Counted from the stretch's first letter, positions 9,468 to 17,881 are shown. The stretch is 25,255 nucleotides of DNA from JBMOLK01 sp049325575 (GCA_049325575.1 JBMOLK010000005.1:1-25255); one strand, 5' to 3'. Notes: generated by a model from the letters alone, not told the origin. Numbers and translations: made by a program.

Positions 9468-11852
9468 CTAGATACATTCTCTATGGTTCCAAAACCTTTT
9501 TATATGACTTTCTATGTTTTCTCCAGTTACCCTGATATAAGGAAACCATTCCTTAGGAAAGAGGCTCTGATAGTTTTGAGCAGTAAACCTGTCATCTATA
9601 AGCAGTATAACCCCTTTGTCATCTTCAGACCGTATTACCCTTCCTGCTGCCTGCATGACCTTGTTCATTCCCGGATACATATAGGAATATTCAAAGCCCA
9701 GAGCTTTTCTTTCTTGAAAATACTCCCTGATTATATCCCTTTCGGAACATATTTGGGGAAGTCCAACACCTACTATAATTGCCCCTATCAACCTATCATC
9801 CTTTAGATCTATACCCTCTGAGAATATCCCGCCCATTACACAAAAACCCAACACCGTCTCGCCTGGGTCGGGTATAAACAGCTGGAGAAATTCTTCCCTC
9901 TCTTTTTCTGACATGGAACCGGACTGAATATATATTCTTATATTTTCAGCCTGATTTTTAAAGACTTCATAAACACTATTCATATACTGATAGGAAGGAA
10001 AGAACACCAGATAGTTGCCCTTCCTGCCATTTACAACTGTTCTTATACACTCTATAACCTCATGGCAGCTCTTTTCCCTATCCTGGTACCTGGTTGATAT
10101 TTTATCAGCTATCATAAGGCACCTGTTATTTGTGTCAAAAGGAGAATCAAGATTCATTATATAGTCATCCGATTTCCCCCCTAATATCTCCCTAAAGTAA
10201 TCCATTGGTAATAAAGTAGCGGAAAAGAAAACTGCAGCCTTACTCCTTTTTAAGGCCTCCCCCAGCAAGTATGAGGGATCAAGGCAGAACAGCTTTATTC
10301 GTACATCATCAGCACACTTTTCTACATAGGTGGTATATCTTTCATCATAGAATTCGGATATTTTTAAATAAATTAATACATCAAAATAGAGCTGAAGAAG
10401 CTCCTCACTCTCATCCTTATTGTCCATACCTGCAAGATATTCTTCACACTCACCAACGAATCTTCTAAGAATATTGTATATATCCTTTTGCTCTATCCTG
10501 CTTGCATAGTAGTTTTTTTCACTACACAGCTTTCTCATTCTAAGCATAAAAGAGTTCAGTTTACCTAGTATTTTTGATAGCTTTGGGTTAACAAACTTTA
10601 TATCCTTCTTAAGCTTAAGAAAGGTTTTTTTGCTAAGCTCTGCAGAAAACATCTCCCTTGACCTATCAACCAGGTTATGCGCTTCATCAATAAGAAAAGT
10701 ATAGTCACTACCGGAATCCATAAAGAATCTTTTTAAATATACTCTTGGATCAAACACATAATTATAGTCACAAATTACAGCGTCTGCCCAAATGGTAAGA
10801 TCCAACGAAAACTCAAAAGGACAAACTTTATGCTTTCTTGCATATTCTTCTATAGTCTCCCTTTTTAGTTCATCCTCACCGGACAATATATCCATCACAG
10901 CTTCATTTATTCTGTCAAAATGACCTCTGGCATACTGGCAGTTCTTTGGGTTACAGCTGGTTTTATCCATAAAGCATATTTTCTCTTTTGCGGTAAGGGT
11001 TACGGTTTTGATCCTTAGTGAATGCTCCCTCATTATGGAGAAAGCCTCTTGGGCTACACCCCGTGTAATGGTTTTTGCAGTAAGATAAAACAGCTTTGAT
11101 GTATACCCTTCCCCTAAAGCCTTGACCGAAGGAAAGAGGGTAGAAATGGTTTTGCCAATGCCCGTAGGTGCCTTCACAAATAAATTTTTCTCCCTGATAA
11201 TAGTCTTATAAACTGCTACGGCTAATTCCCTCTGACCCTTTCTGTATTCTTTAAAAGGAAACTTCAGATTTTTAATAGAAGCATCCCTGATGGTTTTCCA
11301 GTCATATGTCAGCTTTGCCCATATATAGTATTCGTTAATCAGATTACTAAAGAAGCGTGTTAATTCGTCTAAACCAAAGCACCTGCTTATATACTTTAGT
11401 TCCTCTGTCTCCAGTTCACAATAGGTCAGCCTTACGGTGATATAATCCAAATTTTGCTGACTGGCATAAATAAAAGCGTAGCATTTGGCCTGTGCCCAGT
11501 GCACAGGATTAAAATTCTCATCAATGGCATCCAGGGGTACTGTAGTTGTTTTTATCTCATCAATAGTAAAGCTTCCATTATCATTTATAATACCGTCAGC
11601 CCGCCCCTCCAAAACAAGAACAAAATCGTCAAACTCTACGGAATGCTTGAGGGTAACCTCCGCACTATACCCTTTGTTTTGTGCCTTCTGAATCTTTTTA
11701 TGAATCCTGGCCCCTTCCAATACTCTTTCCACTACTCTGCCATTTCCAGTAAAACTATTGTCAATATCGCCTGATCGAAGTATAAACTCAACAAGATTCC
11801 TTATGGATATCTTAATTTGTTTTTTATGCTCACTCATTAGTTCACTCATCAT
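9468..11852 (-). CDS. PD-(D/E)XK nuclease / XPD-DinG-type Fe-S helicase fusion
   Basis: This is a 794-residue superfamily-2 DNA helicase with a nuclease-like head. Residues about 40-150 resemble a RecB/Cas4-type PD-(D/E)XK domain: His51, Asp86 in EGRADGI and Glu99-Ile-Lys101. Residues about 198-794 form the helicase, with Walker A APTGIGKT (228-235), DEAH (389-392) and a motif VI QAAGRVIRSEDDKG. Four cysteines (293, 300, 305, 344) lie between Walker A and the DEAH box, where XPD and DinG bind a 4Fe-4S cluster. The likely role is 5'-3' unwinding and trimming of structured DNA in repair, inferred from family. Two ATGs in a row (11852, 11849) follow AGGGAG closely; the second has the better spacing. 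It is a single-gene unit, convergent with the ABC gene 48 nt away. Cysteine spacing and motifs look intact. Confidence 0.88.
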   Translation of the reverse strand: MMSELMSEHKKQIKISIRNLVEFILRSGDIDNSFTGNGRVVERVLEGARIHKKIQKAQNKGYSAEVTLKHSVEFDDFVLVLEGRADGIINDNGSFTIDEIKTTTVPLDAIDENFNPVHWAQAKCYAFIYASQQNLDYITVRLTYCELETEELKYISRCFGLDELTRFFSNLINEYYIWAKLTYDWKTIRDASIKNLKFPFKEYRKGQRELAVAVYKTIIREKNLFVKAPTGIGKTISTLFPSVKALGEGYTSKLFYLTAKTITRGVAQEAFSIMREHSLRIKTVTLTAKEKICFMDKTSCNPKNCQYARGHFDRINEAVMDILSGEDELKRETIEEYARKHKVCPFEFSLDLTIWADAVICDYNYVFDPRVYLKRFFMDSGSDYTFLIDEAHNLVDRSREMFSAELSKKTFLKLKKDIKFVNPKLSKILGKLNSFMLRMRKLCSEKNYYASRIEQKDIYNILRRFVGECEEYLAGMDNKDESEELLQLYFDVLIYLKISEFYDERYTTYVEKCADDVRIKLFCLDPSYLLGEALKRSKAAVFFSATLLPMDYFREILGGKSDDYIMNLDSPFDTNNRCLMIADKISTRYQDREKSCHEVIECIRTVVNGRKGNYLVFFPSYQYMNSVYEVFKNQAENIRIYIQSGSMSEKEREEFLQLFIPDPGETVLGFCVMGGIFSEGIDLKDDRLIGAIIVGVGLPQICSERDIIREYFQERKALGFEYSYMYPGMNKVMQAAGRVIRSEDDKGVILLIDDRFTAQNYQSLFPKEWFPYIRVTGENIESHIKRFWNHRECI

Positions 11853-11963
11853 ACTCCCTAAAGTATATTTAGTATATAACTTATCATATCACTTCCAAAT
11901 GAGTATTTCAAAGAACGGGGTTTTGGTATATTATTACATAAAAGAAAAACTACAAATCAAAGA

Positions 11964-11991
11964 CTCTGGCATCTATTTTGTAGAGCCAGAG
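11964..11991. other. Strong imperfect hairpin
   Basis: CTCTGGC (11964-11970) plus TCTA (11972-11975) pairs with TAGA (11981-11984) plus GCCAGAG (11985-11991), with one bulged A and a 5-nt loop. Read on the minus strand it is followed by a T-rich but interrupted run. It could therefore be a weak terminator for leftward transcription entering the helicase gene. No other role is evident. Confidence 0.45.
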
Positions 11992-12186
11992 CAAGATAGT
12001 GTAGCTTTCTTTATAATCTTTCTCTTTTGGATAGTAGTCCCTTGTTAAATTATTCATATCACCAGTGATACTTATTTATTATCCGATTCTCCCCTAGATT
12101 AAACTAAAATAATATTTTATCTGTAAGTAGATAAAATGTATAGCAAATGGTACCAAAATTAATTGCCGGTATTCTGGTCCATATTG

Positions 12187-12841
12187 TTAAATAGCCGTTG
12201 ACAGCCAGTAGAGGTATACAAGAGTACTAGGGCCGTTATAAATATTTACCTGTTGATAAGCCCAATGTTTCTTATGATGAAGAAGCTTGAGTCCTTTCAT
12301 TGCTTCTCCATCCAATAAGTATCCGTTACTTTGTAAAGGTCTGTAAGTAGTTTTCTCTTCTACGGGTAGGTTCTTTTTATTTCAATAAACTGCTTTGACC
12401 CTTCAGCTGGAATACAGCTTAAACTTTTGGTATCACGACAGTTAGAGTTGTTTTCAAATGAATTGAGCAATATCTACATTGAAGTAGTCTACAATATCCG
12501 GTTCATATAGTTAAATGCAACTTAATACAACGTAATAGCTGTTTTATGTGCTAAGTTTATGCTGCTTCATATATTAAGAGGGTGCTGTTTTGTCTGCTGC
12601 GTCCTATTCACATACGGATATTTGCAAATCATAACTTCTTGAAGATGGTGAGGCTATCAGGAGGATTAAAAAACCATTACTTTCCAAAGTTTTCTCTATC
12701 TACTGCAAGGCCCTCAAAGTATAAGTATAACTGCTTCGTCTAAAATAGAACTAATTGTATTCCGCCCAGTGCACAATTTGCAAAGTTTGTCACTAAAGCC
12801 TCCTCAAATACATACTGCCAAGTCTTCCTGTTACTCCCCAT
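12187..12841 (-). pseudogene. Possible remnant of a decayed minus-strand gene
   Basis: The minus strand carries successive protein-like pieces in different frames. One runs from ATG 12841 to TAG 12740 (33 codons, containing TWQYVFEEALVTNFANCALG). Others lie around 12430-12500 (EPDIVDYFNVDIAQFI) and 12370-12435 (IPAEGSKQFIEIKRTYP). A 64-codon open stretch follows at 12381-12187 (with YRPLQSNGYLLDGEAMKGL and LKLLHHKKHWAYQQ). Their amino-acid make-up looks coding, and they follow one another in the right order for a gene broken by stops and frameshifts. I do not recognise the family. It could be a chance run in AT-rich DNA, a dead mobile-element gene or an unrelated relic. Confidence 0.3.
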
Positions 12842-12983
12842 CCCAACTCAACTACTTAATACCCACAAAAGCACGGATTAAATTTTCATGTTGCAACATA
12901 TGTTATCAGCTGAACTTTTATACAACAGTACTGACTGTCAATATAATAATATACTATTGCAGGACACAACATAAGTGCCACAA

Positions 12984-13042
12984 GTAACGAATTATAGTGA
13001 CTAAAGTCACGAATTTCGATCTTTTATTATGACTATAGTCAC
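12984..13042. promoter_or_regulatory. Second palindromic cluster sharing words with 7619-7670
   Basis: GTAACGAA (12984-12991) is followed by GTGACTAAAGTCAC (12997-13010, 6-bp arms around AA), CACGAATTTCG, and the perfect 12-bp palindrome TGACTATAGTCA (13030-13041). The 11-mer ACTATAGTCAC (13032-13042) is identical to the one at 7636-7646. It lies downstream of glnB, not at an obvious promoter. Confidence 0.45.
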
Positions 13043-13124
13043 AGAATATAAAAAATGCATGAACTCATTTATTATAAATTCTTATACCCTGTAAGGAAAT
13101 CTGCTCTTTTGTATAGCTATTAAT

Positions 13125-13466
13125 CTAACCGATTGCTTCATTCCCCTCTTCACCGGTTCTTATACGGTAACATTGCTCAACAGGCAGAACAAGTATCTTG
13201 CCATCTCCTATATTGCCTGTTCTTGCAGCATTTATTATTGCATCTACCGTAGGCTTGACAAAATCATCATTAACTACTATTTCCAGTCGAACTTTATTTA
13301 GAAGATTCACATTTACTATATTGCCTCTATAGCTCTCTGTATAGCCTTTTTGTTGACCACATCCCTTAACATGGTTTACAGTCATTTTATACACTTGTGC
13401 CTTAAAAAGAGCCTCTTTAACGTCCTCTAAAGCTTCCGGTCTTACTATTGCAACAACCATTTTCAT
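13125..13466 (-). CDS. glnB: PII nitrogen-regulatory protein (GlnB/GlnK family)
   Basis: This is a 113-residue PII signal protein, a trimeric sensor of ATP/ADP and 2-oxoglutarate. In an amtB operon it normally binds and blocks the ammonium channel. The sequence keeps the family outline: MKMVVAIVRPEALEDVKEAL at the start, T-loop GQQKGYTESYRGNIVNVN, the GNIGDGKI nucleotide-binding turn and the C-terminal RIRTGEEG. Length is normal (112-114). At position 51, where enteric PII proteins carry the uridylylated Tyr, it has Val, as position 51 is also not Tyr in Bacillus GlnK. Control is therefore probably by effector binding rather than uridylylation. The start follows AGGAG at 9 nt and lies 17 nt after amtB, so the two are cotranscribed. 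It could equally be named glnK. Confidence 0.95.
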   Translation of the reverse strand: MKMVVAIVRPEALEDVKEALFKAQVYKMTVNHVKGCGQQKGYTESYRGNIVNVNLLNKVRLEIVVNDDFVKPTVDAIINAARTGNIGDGKILVLPVEQCYRIRTGEEGNEAIG

Positions 13467-13483
13467 CTGTCATCACTCCTAAC

Positions 13484-14668
13484 TTATAAACTCTCTTCAG
13501 GATTTGCTTCAATTCTATGGAAAGTCCTGTCTGAACCAATTAACTCCTCGTGAGGAGTCATTCTTAGACCGTAGAACACATCAATCAGCTTGTAAAGCAC
13601 AAAGCCGGCTATTAAAGCATATACAACAGCTAACAGTGAACCTGAAAGCTGGGCGAAAAAGTTCAAGTCTGTAACTCCTCCTAGAGCTCTTCTTCCAAAT
13701 ATACCTGCTGCAATGCCTCCCCAGGTTCCGTTAATGCCATGCAGGGGCCATACTCCAAGAACATCATCAATTTTAAGCTTCTCTGTCTCAAATTCAAACA
13801 TTACAATGAATATAATTCCTGCAACACCCCCGATAAACAGTGCAGCAATAGGATGTACAACATCTGATCCTGCACATATGGCAATAAGCCCCGCAAGTGC
13901 TCCGTTATGCGTAAACCCTACATCATTCTTGGAGAATAAAAGCCCTGAAATTGTACCACCAACCATTGCCATAAGGGAGTTTATTGCAACCAGGCCGGAG
14001 ATACCATCAACCTTTTGAGCACTCATTACGTTGAATCCAAACCAGCCCACTATCAGTATCCAGCTTCCCAAAGACAGGAAAGGTATATTACTGGGTCTTG
14101 TATCAAGATGGCCGCTGTACCTTCCTGTTCTAGCTCCAAGTAGAATTATCGCCGGAAGTGCTATCCACCCTCCGATAGAGTGAACAACCACCGAACCGGC
14201 AAAGTCGTGAAAAACACTTCCAAATACCGATTCAAATACAGACCCTGCCTGGCCCATGAAAGGAATTCTCCCCCAAACCAAACTCTCAAAAAACGGATAA
14301 ATAATTGCTGCCAGTACAACTGCTGCTATAGTTTGTGCAAAAAACCTCATTCTCCCAACAACTCCGCCGGATATGATTGCAGGAATGCATGCAGCAAAAC
14401 CTACAAGGAAAAAGAACTTTACAAGATCATATCCGTTATTCTGTACAAATATTGATGGATTGGTATATAGAAATACCCCATAGGCCAGAGGAAAACCCAA
14501 AAGAAAATATATTACTGTTGTTGTTGACCAGTCAAAAATAATTTTGTTAAATGCATTTACCTGATTTTTTCTACTGACAGTCCCGGCTTCCAAGAATGCA
14601 AACCCTGCATGCATGGCTAAAATCATCACTGCTCCAAGTAATAAAAACAAAACATCGAATGAATACAT
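13484..14668 (-). CDS. amtB: Ammonium transporter AmtB
   Basis: This is a 394-residue Amt/Rh-family ammonium channel with about 11 membrane segments. It takes up ammonium across the cytoplasmic membrane. The pore twin histidines are present: His163 in DFAGSVVVHSIGG and His310 in WPLHGINGTWGG. The N-terminal FAFLEAGTVSRKNQVN and the FTHNGALAGLIAICAG segment are typical. The cytoplasmic tail (YGLRMTPHEELIGSD) resembles the regulatory tail, though the usual GLD..HGE is altered to GSD..FHR. A longer frame reaches 14746, but the ATG at 14668 has AGGAGA 6 nt upstream and the extra 26 residues overlap the untranslated leader. Its partner glnB follows 17 nt downstream. The leader carries a terminator and three hexaloop hairpins, pointing to transcription antitermination. 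Confidence 0.95.
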   Translation of the reverse strand: MYSFDVLFLLLGAVMILAMHAGFAFLEAGTVSRKNQVNAFNKIIFDWSTTTVIYFLLGFPLAYGVFLYTNPSIFVQNNGYDLVKFFFLVGFAACIPAIISGGVVGRMRFFAQTIAAVVLAAIIYPFFESLVWGRIPFMGQAGSVFESVFGSVFHDFAGSVVVHSIGGWIALPAIILLGARTGRYSGHLDTRPSNIPFLSLGSWILIVGWFGFNVMSAQKVDGISGLVAINSLMAMVGGTISGLLFSKNDVGFTHNGALAGLIAICAGSDVVHPIAALFIGGVAGIIFIVMFEFETEKLKIDDVLGVWPLHGINGTWGGIAAGIFGRRALGGVTDLNFFAQLSGSLLAVVYALIAGFVLYKLIDVFYGLRMTPHEELIGSDRTFHRIEANPEESL

Positions 14669-14744
14669 ACTAATTCTCCTTTCAGAAATATTGATAGAAA
14701 AACACTCCGTTGTATTGATTGACGTTTTTTGTTTTCCCAGAAAC

Positions 14745-14791
14745 AAAAAAACGCCTCAAAACCGAGGTTCCATTACCTCAATTTAAAGCGT
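14745..14791 (-). terminator. Conditional terminator in the amtB leader
   Basis: In the minus-strand RNA ACGCUUUAAA (14791-14782) can pair over ten positions, two of them wobble, with UUUGAGGCGU (14760-14751). This encloses hairpin 3 and is followed by seven U (14751-14745). A shorter CCUC/GAGG stem in front of the same U-run is an alternative. It lies about 75 nt before the amtB start codon. Confidence 0.6.
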
Positions 14792-14829
14792 CATTACCTG
14801 TTTAAACTTGAAGCTTCATTACTCAAGTT
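14745..14829 (-). promoter_or_regulatory. Hexaloop antitermination leader of amtB (ANTAR-target-like)
   Basis: In the minus-strand transcript three hairpins present a 6-nt loop with A at position 1 and G at position 4. Hairpin 1 (14829-14805) has loop AATGAA on an AACTTGA/TCAAGTT stem. Hairpin 2 (14806-14782) has loop AATGAC. Hairpin 3 (14779-14764) has loop AATGGA on GAGGT/ACCTC. Hairpin 2 shares its 3' arm with the 5' arm of a terminator stem (14791-14782 with 14761-14751) that ends in seven U. Paired hexaloops with A1 and G4 overlapping a terminator are the known target of ANTAR-domain RNA-binding antiterminators. Binding would free amtB-glnB transcription. The ANTAR assignment rests on structure read by eye, and no ANTAR gene is in the window. 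Confidence 0.68.
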
Positions 14830-15032
14830 CTTCACAACACTGTAAAATCAATGCCCCTTATAAAAACTGCACTATAAACTAAAGAGGCGGTATACGATGG
14901 TAGTGTATAATAGTTTTATTTTAAATACACTAGCATATGAATTTTAATATAATATCGATGATAATGCAAGCCAAAATTTGCCTTAAGGTGCATTTTTTAT
15001 ATATACCTCATGCTATTCCAAAAAAATAAGTA
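14830..15032. other. AT-rich intergenic region between secA and the amtB leader
   Basis: The amtB promoter must lie here, on the minus strand, but I see no clear -35/-10 pair and no sigma-54 site. Several TATA-like words (for example around 14856-14875 and 14906-14911) are candidates only. No gene is seen. Confidence 0.4.
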
Positions 15033-17426
15033 TCATTTGTATTTGTTTTTGTCCTTATGCCTTTTATACAATGCCAGTGTTATATATAATGGTAGATTGA
15101 CTGCAGGAACAATTGGATTGCTCAAGCCAGGCATAATGCCTAATTTCTCCGGGTTATCATCAATTAGATACGTCCATGTAGAATATGGACCTTTGAGTCC
15201 TTCTTTTTCTAAATTAATCCCTTCCTTAGTTATGTTAATTGAGTTTAATGTGTCAGCTACTTTATCTGATATGGTTTTATGCAAATTGTCGAAGGCCTCA
15301 ATGGCAATCTTGTTAAACTCATCCAGTGGAACCTTACCACCCAAATTGTATAGATGTACAGTTTCACGTACATATGAAATATAAGCCAGGTACTCTGTCC
15401 AGCACCGGTTGATATGGTATAGTGAGACCTGCCTTTCAGCTTCTGCAAGAATCTCCTTGTCTATATCCCTGCCAAGTTTGGCATACCGGTCCGAAAGCTT
15501 CTGACTAAATACATCCGGCTGTACCTGTTTTAAAAGAATCCTCTGCCTTCTCCTATGAATAATCTGCCTCTGCTGCTCAAGAATATCTGAATACTTGCAT
15601 AAAGACTTTCTAATATCAAAATTCTGACCTTGAACAATACGCTGTGCACGGGCGACCTCACGTTTAATTACAGGATTGTCTATCGGGTCGTCTTGATTAT
15701 CAGGATAATACTTTGCCGGAATAAGCTGGCGTATCCCGTATCTTTTCAAAAGATCATCCTCAAGGCTAATAAAGAAGCGGCTGGATCCGGGGTCACCTTG
15801 TCTTCCCGCCCGTCCACGAAGCTGGTTGTCAATCCTTATACTCTCATGCCGGTTGGTACCTATTACATAAAGACCGCCCAGTGCAACAACCCTTTCGTGT
15901 TCGTCAGTATCTTCTGCCCCAAGCTTAATATCGGTTCCACGACCTGCCATATTGGTTGAAACTGTTACAGCTCCGATTTTTCCAGCCATTTCAACTATTT
16001 TGGCCTCCAGTTCGTCATTTTTAGCATTTAATACCCTGCACTCAATATCCACTTTCTTAAGCTCCATATATATACGTTCAGATTCCTCCACACTGCAAGT
16101 ACCGATAAGTATAGGCCTACCTGTCTTATGTACATTCACCACCTCTTTGACAAGTGCCTTATATTTTGCTTCCTTGTGGGTAAAAACCAAATCGGGATGA
16201 TCCAACCTTATACATGGACGATTGGTGGGAATAACTGCAACATCGATATTATAGAACTCTCTAAACTCCTGAGCAGATGCTTTTCCCGTACCTGTCATAC
16301 CGCAGAAAGCAGGATACTGTTTTATAAAGTTCTGAAGAGTTATCGAGTACATTATCTGGCCGTTATCATTGACCAGAAGGCCCTCCTTGGCTTCAATGGC
16401 AGCCTGAAGACCATCGGGCCATTTCCTATTTTCTGCAACCCTTCCTGTAAACTCGTCTACAATCTCCACTCTTCCGTCACGTACAATATAGTCTACATCA
16501 CGTTTTAGAAGAACCATGGCATGAAGTGCATTATTAATATCAGCCAGAAGCTCTAAATTTCTATCCTCATATAAATTGCCGCATCCTAGAACACTTTCTA
16601 TATACTGATCTCCTGCTTCTGTAAGGTACACATTATATGAATATTCGTCAGTATTGTAATGAATAGTCTGTTTCATGTTTTTTACTATAGCACGAATTTT
16701 ACCGGTGTCCATTTTTATCCCCGGTACATCACCTGCAATTACCAGGGGTATCCTGGCCTCATCTATAAGAATGGAGTCTGCTTCATCAATTATTGCATAG
16801 TGAAACTTACGCTGTACCAAATCCTTAGTGCTCATACAAAGGAAGCTTCGCAAAAAATCAAACCCTACCTCCTTTGCAGTAGCATATGTGATATCGCACT
16901 CATAAGCTTTTTTACGGGCAGCCTGTGTCATATTCTCCTCAATATAACCTACAGACAAGCCAAGAAAATTATAGACCGGCCCCATCCATTCTGCATCTCT
17001 CCTGGCAAGATAATCATTAAAGGTCAGCACATGCACCCCCTCTCCTTCGAGAGCTTTCAAATATGCCAGAAACACTGCAGTAAGTGTTTTTCCTTCCCCA
17101 GTCTGCATTTCCACTATATTACCGTGATACATGGCAATACCGGCAAGAATTTGGACATCAAATGGTCCAAGCCCCAATACTCTCCTGGATGCTTCTCTCA
17201 CCAGCGCAAATGCTTTCACCATCAAATTGTCCGTATGGATACCATTTTGTGAATTTTGGATGAGTTCACTGGATATGCTTTTAAGATGGTCGTCATCCAG
17301 TTCTTCATATTTTAGCATTTTAATTTCATTGAGTATATCCTTGCATGAATCTACACTATATTGAAATGATAACTTGTTCTTAAAATACCTTTTAATTCTA
17401 TCTGTGATTATAATGTTTTTAAGCAT
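15033..17426 (-). CDS. secA: Accessory SecA-type preprotein translocase ATPase
   Basis: This is a 797-residue SecA motor, which drives protein export through SecYEG with ATP. It has Walker A TGEGKT (109-114), HVLTFNDYLARRDAEWMG, a DEAD box in IIDEADSILIDEARIP, the GMTGT motif, TNMAGRGTDIKLG and the motif VI region LRGRAGRQGDPGSSRFFISLEDDLL. It is shorter than housekeeping SecA (about 840-900). It lacks the C-terminal Cys-rich zinc/SecB-binding tail and ends instead in an unusual stretch (residues about 745-797) with a hydrophobic run, VPAVNLPLYITLALY. These features fit an accessory SecA (SecA2-like) paralogue rather than the essential copy, which I infer lies elsewhere. The start follows AGGAGG at 7 nt. 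A small membrane-protein gene 65 nt upstream shares its promoter. No accessory SecY or dedicated substrate gene is adjacent. Confidence 0.88.
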   Translation of the reverse strand: MLKNIIITDRIKRYFKNKLSFQYSVDSCKDILNEIKMLKYEELDDDHLKSISSELIQNSQNGIHTDNLMVKAFALVREASRRVLGLGPFDVQILAGIAMYHGNIVEMQTGEGKTLTAVFLAYLKALEGEGVHVLTFNDYLARRDAEWMGPVYNFLGLSVGYIEENMTQAARKKAYECDITYATAKEVGFDFLRSFLCMSTKDLVQRKFHYAIIDEADSILIDEARIPLVIAGDVPGIKMDTGKIRAIVKNMKQTIHYNTDEYSYNVYLTEAGDQYIESVLGCGNLYEDRNLELLADINNALHAMVLLKRDVDYIVRDGRVEIVDEFTGRVAENRKWPDGLQAAIEAKEGLLVNDNGQIMYSITLQNFIKQYPAFCGMTGTGKASAQEFREFYNIDVAVIPTNRPCIRLDHPDLVFTHKEAKYKALVKEVVNVHKTGRPILIGTCSVEESERIYMELKKVDIECRVLNAKNDELEAKIVEMAGKIGAVTVSTNMAGRGTDIKLGAEDTDEHERVVALGGLYVIGTNRHESIRIDNQLRGRAGRQGDPGSSRFFISLEDDLLKRYGIRQLIPAKYYPDNQDDPIDNPVIKREVARAQRIVQGQNFDIRKSLCKYSDILEQQRQIIHRRRQRILLKQVQPDVFSQKLSDRYAKLGRDIDKEILAEAERQVSLYHINRCWTEYLAYISYVRETVHLYNLGGKVPLDEFNKIAIEAFDNLHKTISDKVADTLNSINITKEGINLEKEGLKGPYSTWTYLIDDNPEKLGIMPGLSNPIVPAVNLPLYITLALYKRHKDKNKYK

Positions 17427-17491
17427 AAAAAATCCTCCTTGTAAACCGTATGATTTAGAGATAGCGAACTATAATGCTAAAAAGCACCAGC

Positions 17492-17797
17492 TTATTTACA
17501 AAGGAGAACTCTTGATTCTTTTATCAAATGAAATAAGACAAGCATGATCAAACTGAATAAATACAGTATATCAAGGGATTGGACTATGTGATTGGAAACA
17601 TTGGATAACAAAGAAACTGCCAAAAGGGAAATACATGCAGAATATATTAAAAACAGGACACAAGCAAATAGAGCAGGAGTCTCCTCAAGTATCCATCTAA
17701 GGTCATGTGATATACTTTCTGCTCTTTTTATTAATGCAGCAAATGCATATAGTATTAAACCGATAAAACATATACTAATTAGTGAAATAAATATCAT
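17492..17797 (-). CDS. Small three-helix membrane protein
   Basis: This is a 101-residue protein of unknown family. Hydrophobic segments lie at about residues 2-22, 42-65 and 74-93, separated by a charged loop (KRAESISHDLRWILEETP). It has no recognisable catalytic motif. The ATG at 17797 follows AGGG at about 9 nt, and a well-formed sigma-A-type promoter lies about 85-113 nt upstream, which supports a real gene. It is the first gene of the unit that continues into the accessory secA (65-nt gap). A role with that SecA is a guess from position only. The opposite-strand frame at 17592-17846 lacks these signals and is rejected. Confidence 0.65.
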   Translation of the reverse strand: MIFISLISICFIGLILYAFAALIKRAESISHDLRWILEETPALFACVLFLIYSACISLLAVSLLSNVSNHIVQSLDILYLFSLIMLVLFHLIKESRVLLCK

Positions 17798-17881
17798 CTT
17801 TTGTTACCCTAAAGCTCCTCTTAACCCTATAAAGCAGAAAATTTAAATTACAATACATTTATATTGTTCATCCATATCTAT

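Larger units (their letters stand above)
11853..13124. other. 1.27-kb stretch without an intact gene
   Basis: No convincing complete gene was found. The stretch holds a strong hairpin (11964-11991), short protein-like minus-strand fragments separated by stops and frame changes (about 12187-12841), and palindromes near its right end (12984-13042). No insertion-sequence ends, tRNA or rRNA were recognised. The + strand frames at 11758-12048 and 12769-12987 lack ribosome binding sites and family features and are not called. Confidence 0.6.

Noticed and set aside
12769..12987. 72-codon + strand frame in the gene-free region
   Set aside because: It has no ribosome binding site or recognisable domain and an unlikely composition.
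12997..13041. Terminal inverted repeats of an insertion sequence
   Set aside because: The palindromes are short and internal. No transposase or target-site duplication is recognisable, and no matching single outward-facing end was found.
13125..13466. NifI-type PII (nitrogenase regulator)
   Set aside because: The T-loop (QKGYTESYRG) is of GlnB/GlnK type and the partner gene is amtB, not nif.
14668..14746. 26-residue N-terminal extension of AmtB
   Set aside because: It would overlap the terminator U-run of the leader, has no ribosome binding site and is not hydrophobic like an Amt N-terminus. ATG 14668 has AGGAGA.
14745..14829. Metabolite riboswitch or T-box in the amtB leader
   Set aside because: There is no T-box consensus or specifier loop and no known aptamer core. 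Repeated A1/G4 hexaloops explain the conserved words better.
17592..17846. 84-codon + strand frame opposite the small membrane protein
   Set aside because: It has no ribosome binding site or family features, whereas the minus strand has a promoter, a start site and membrane helices.
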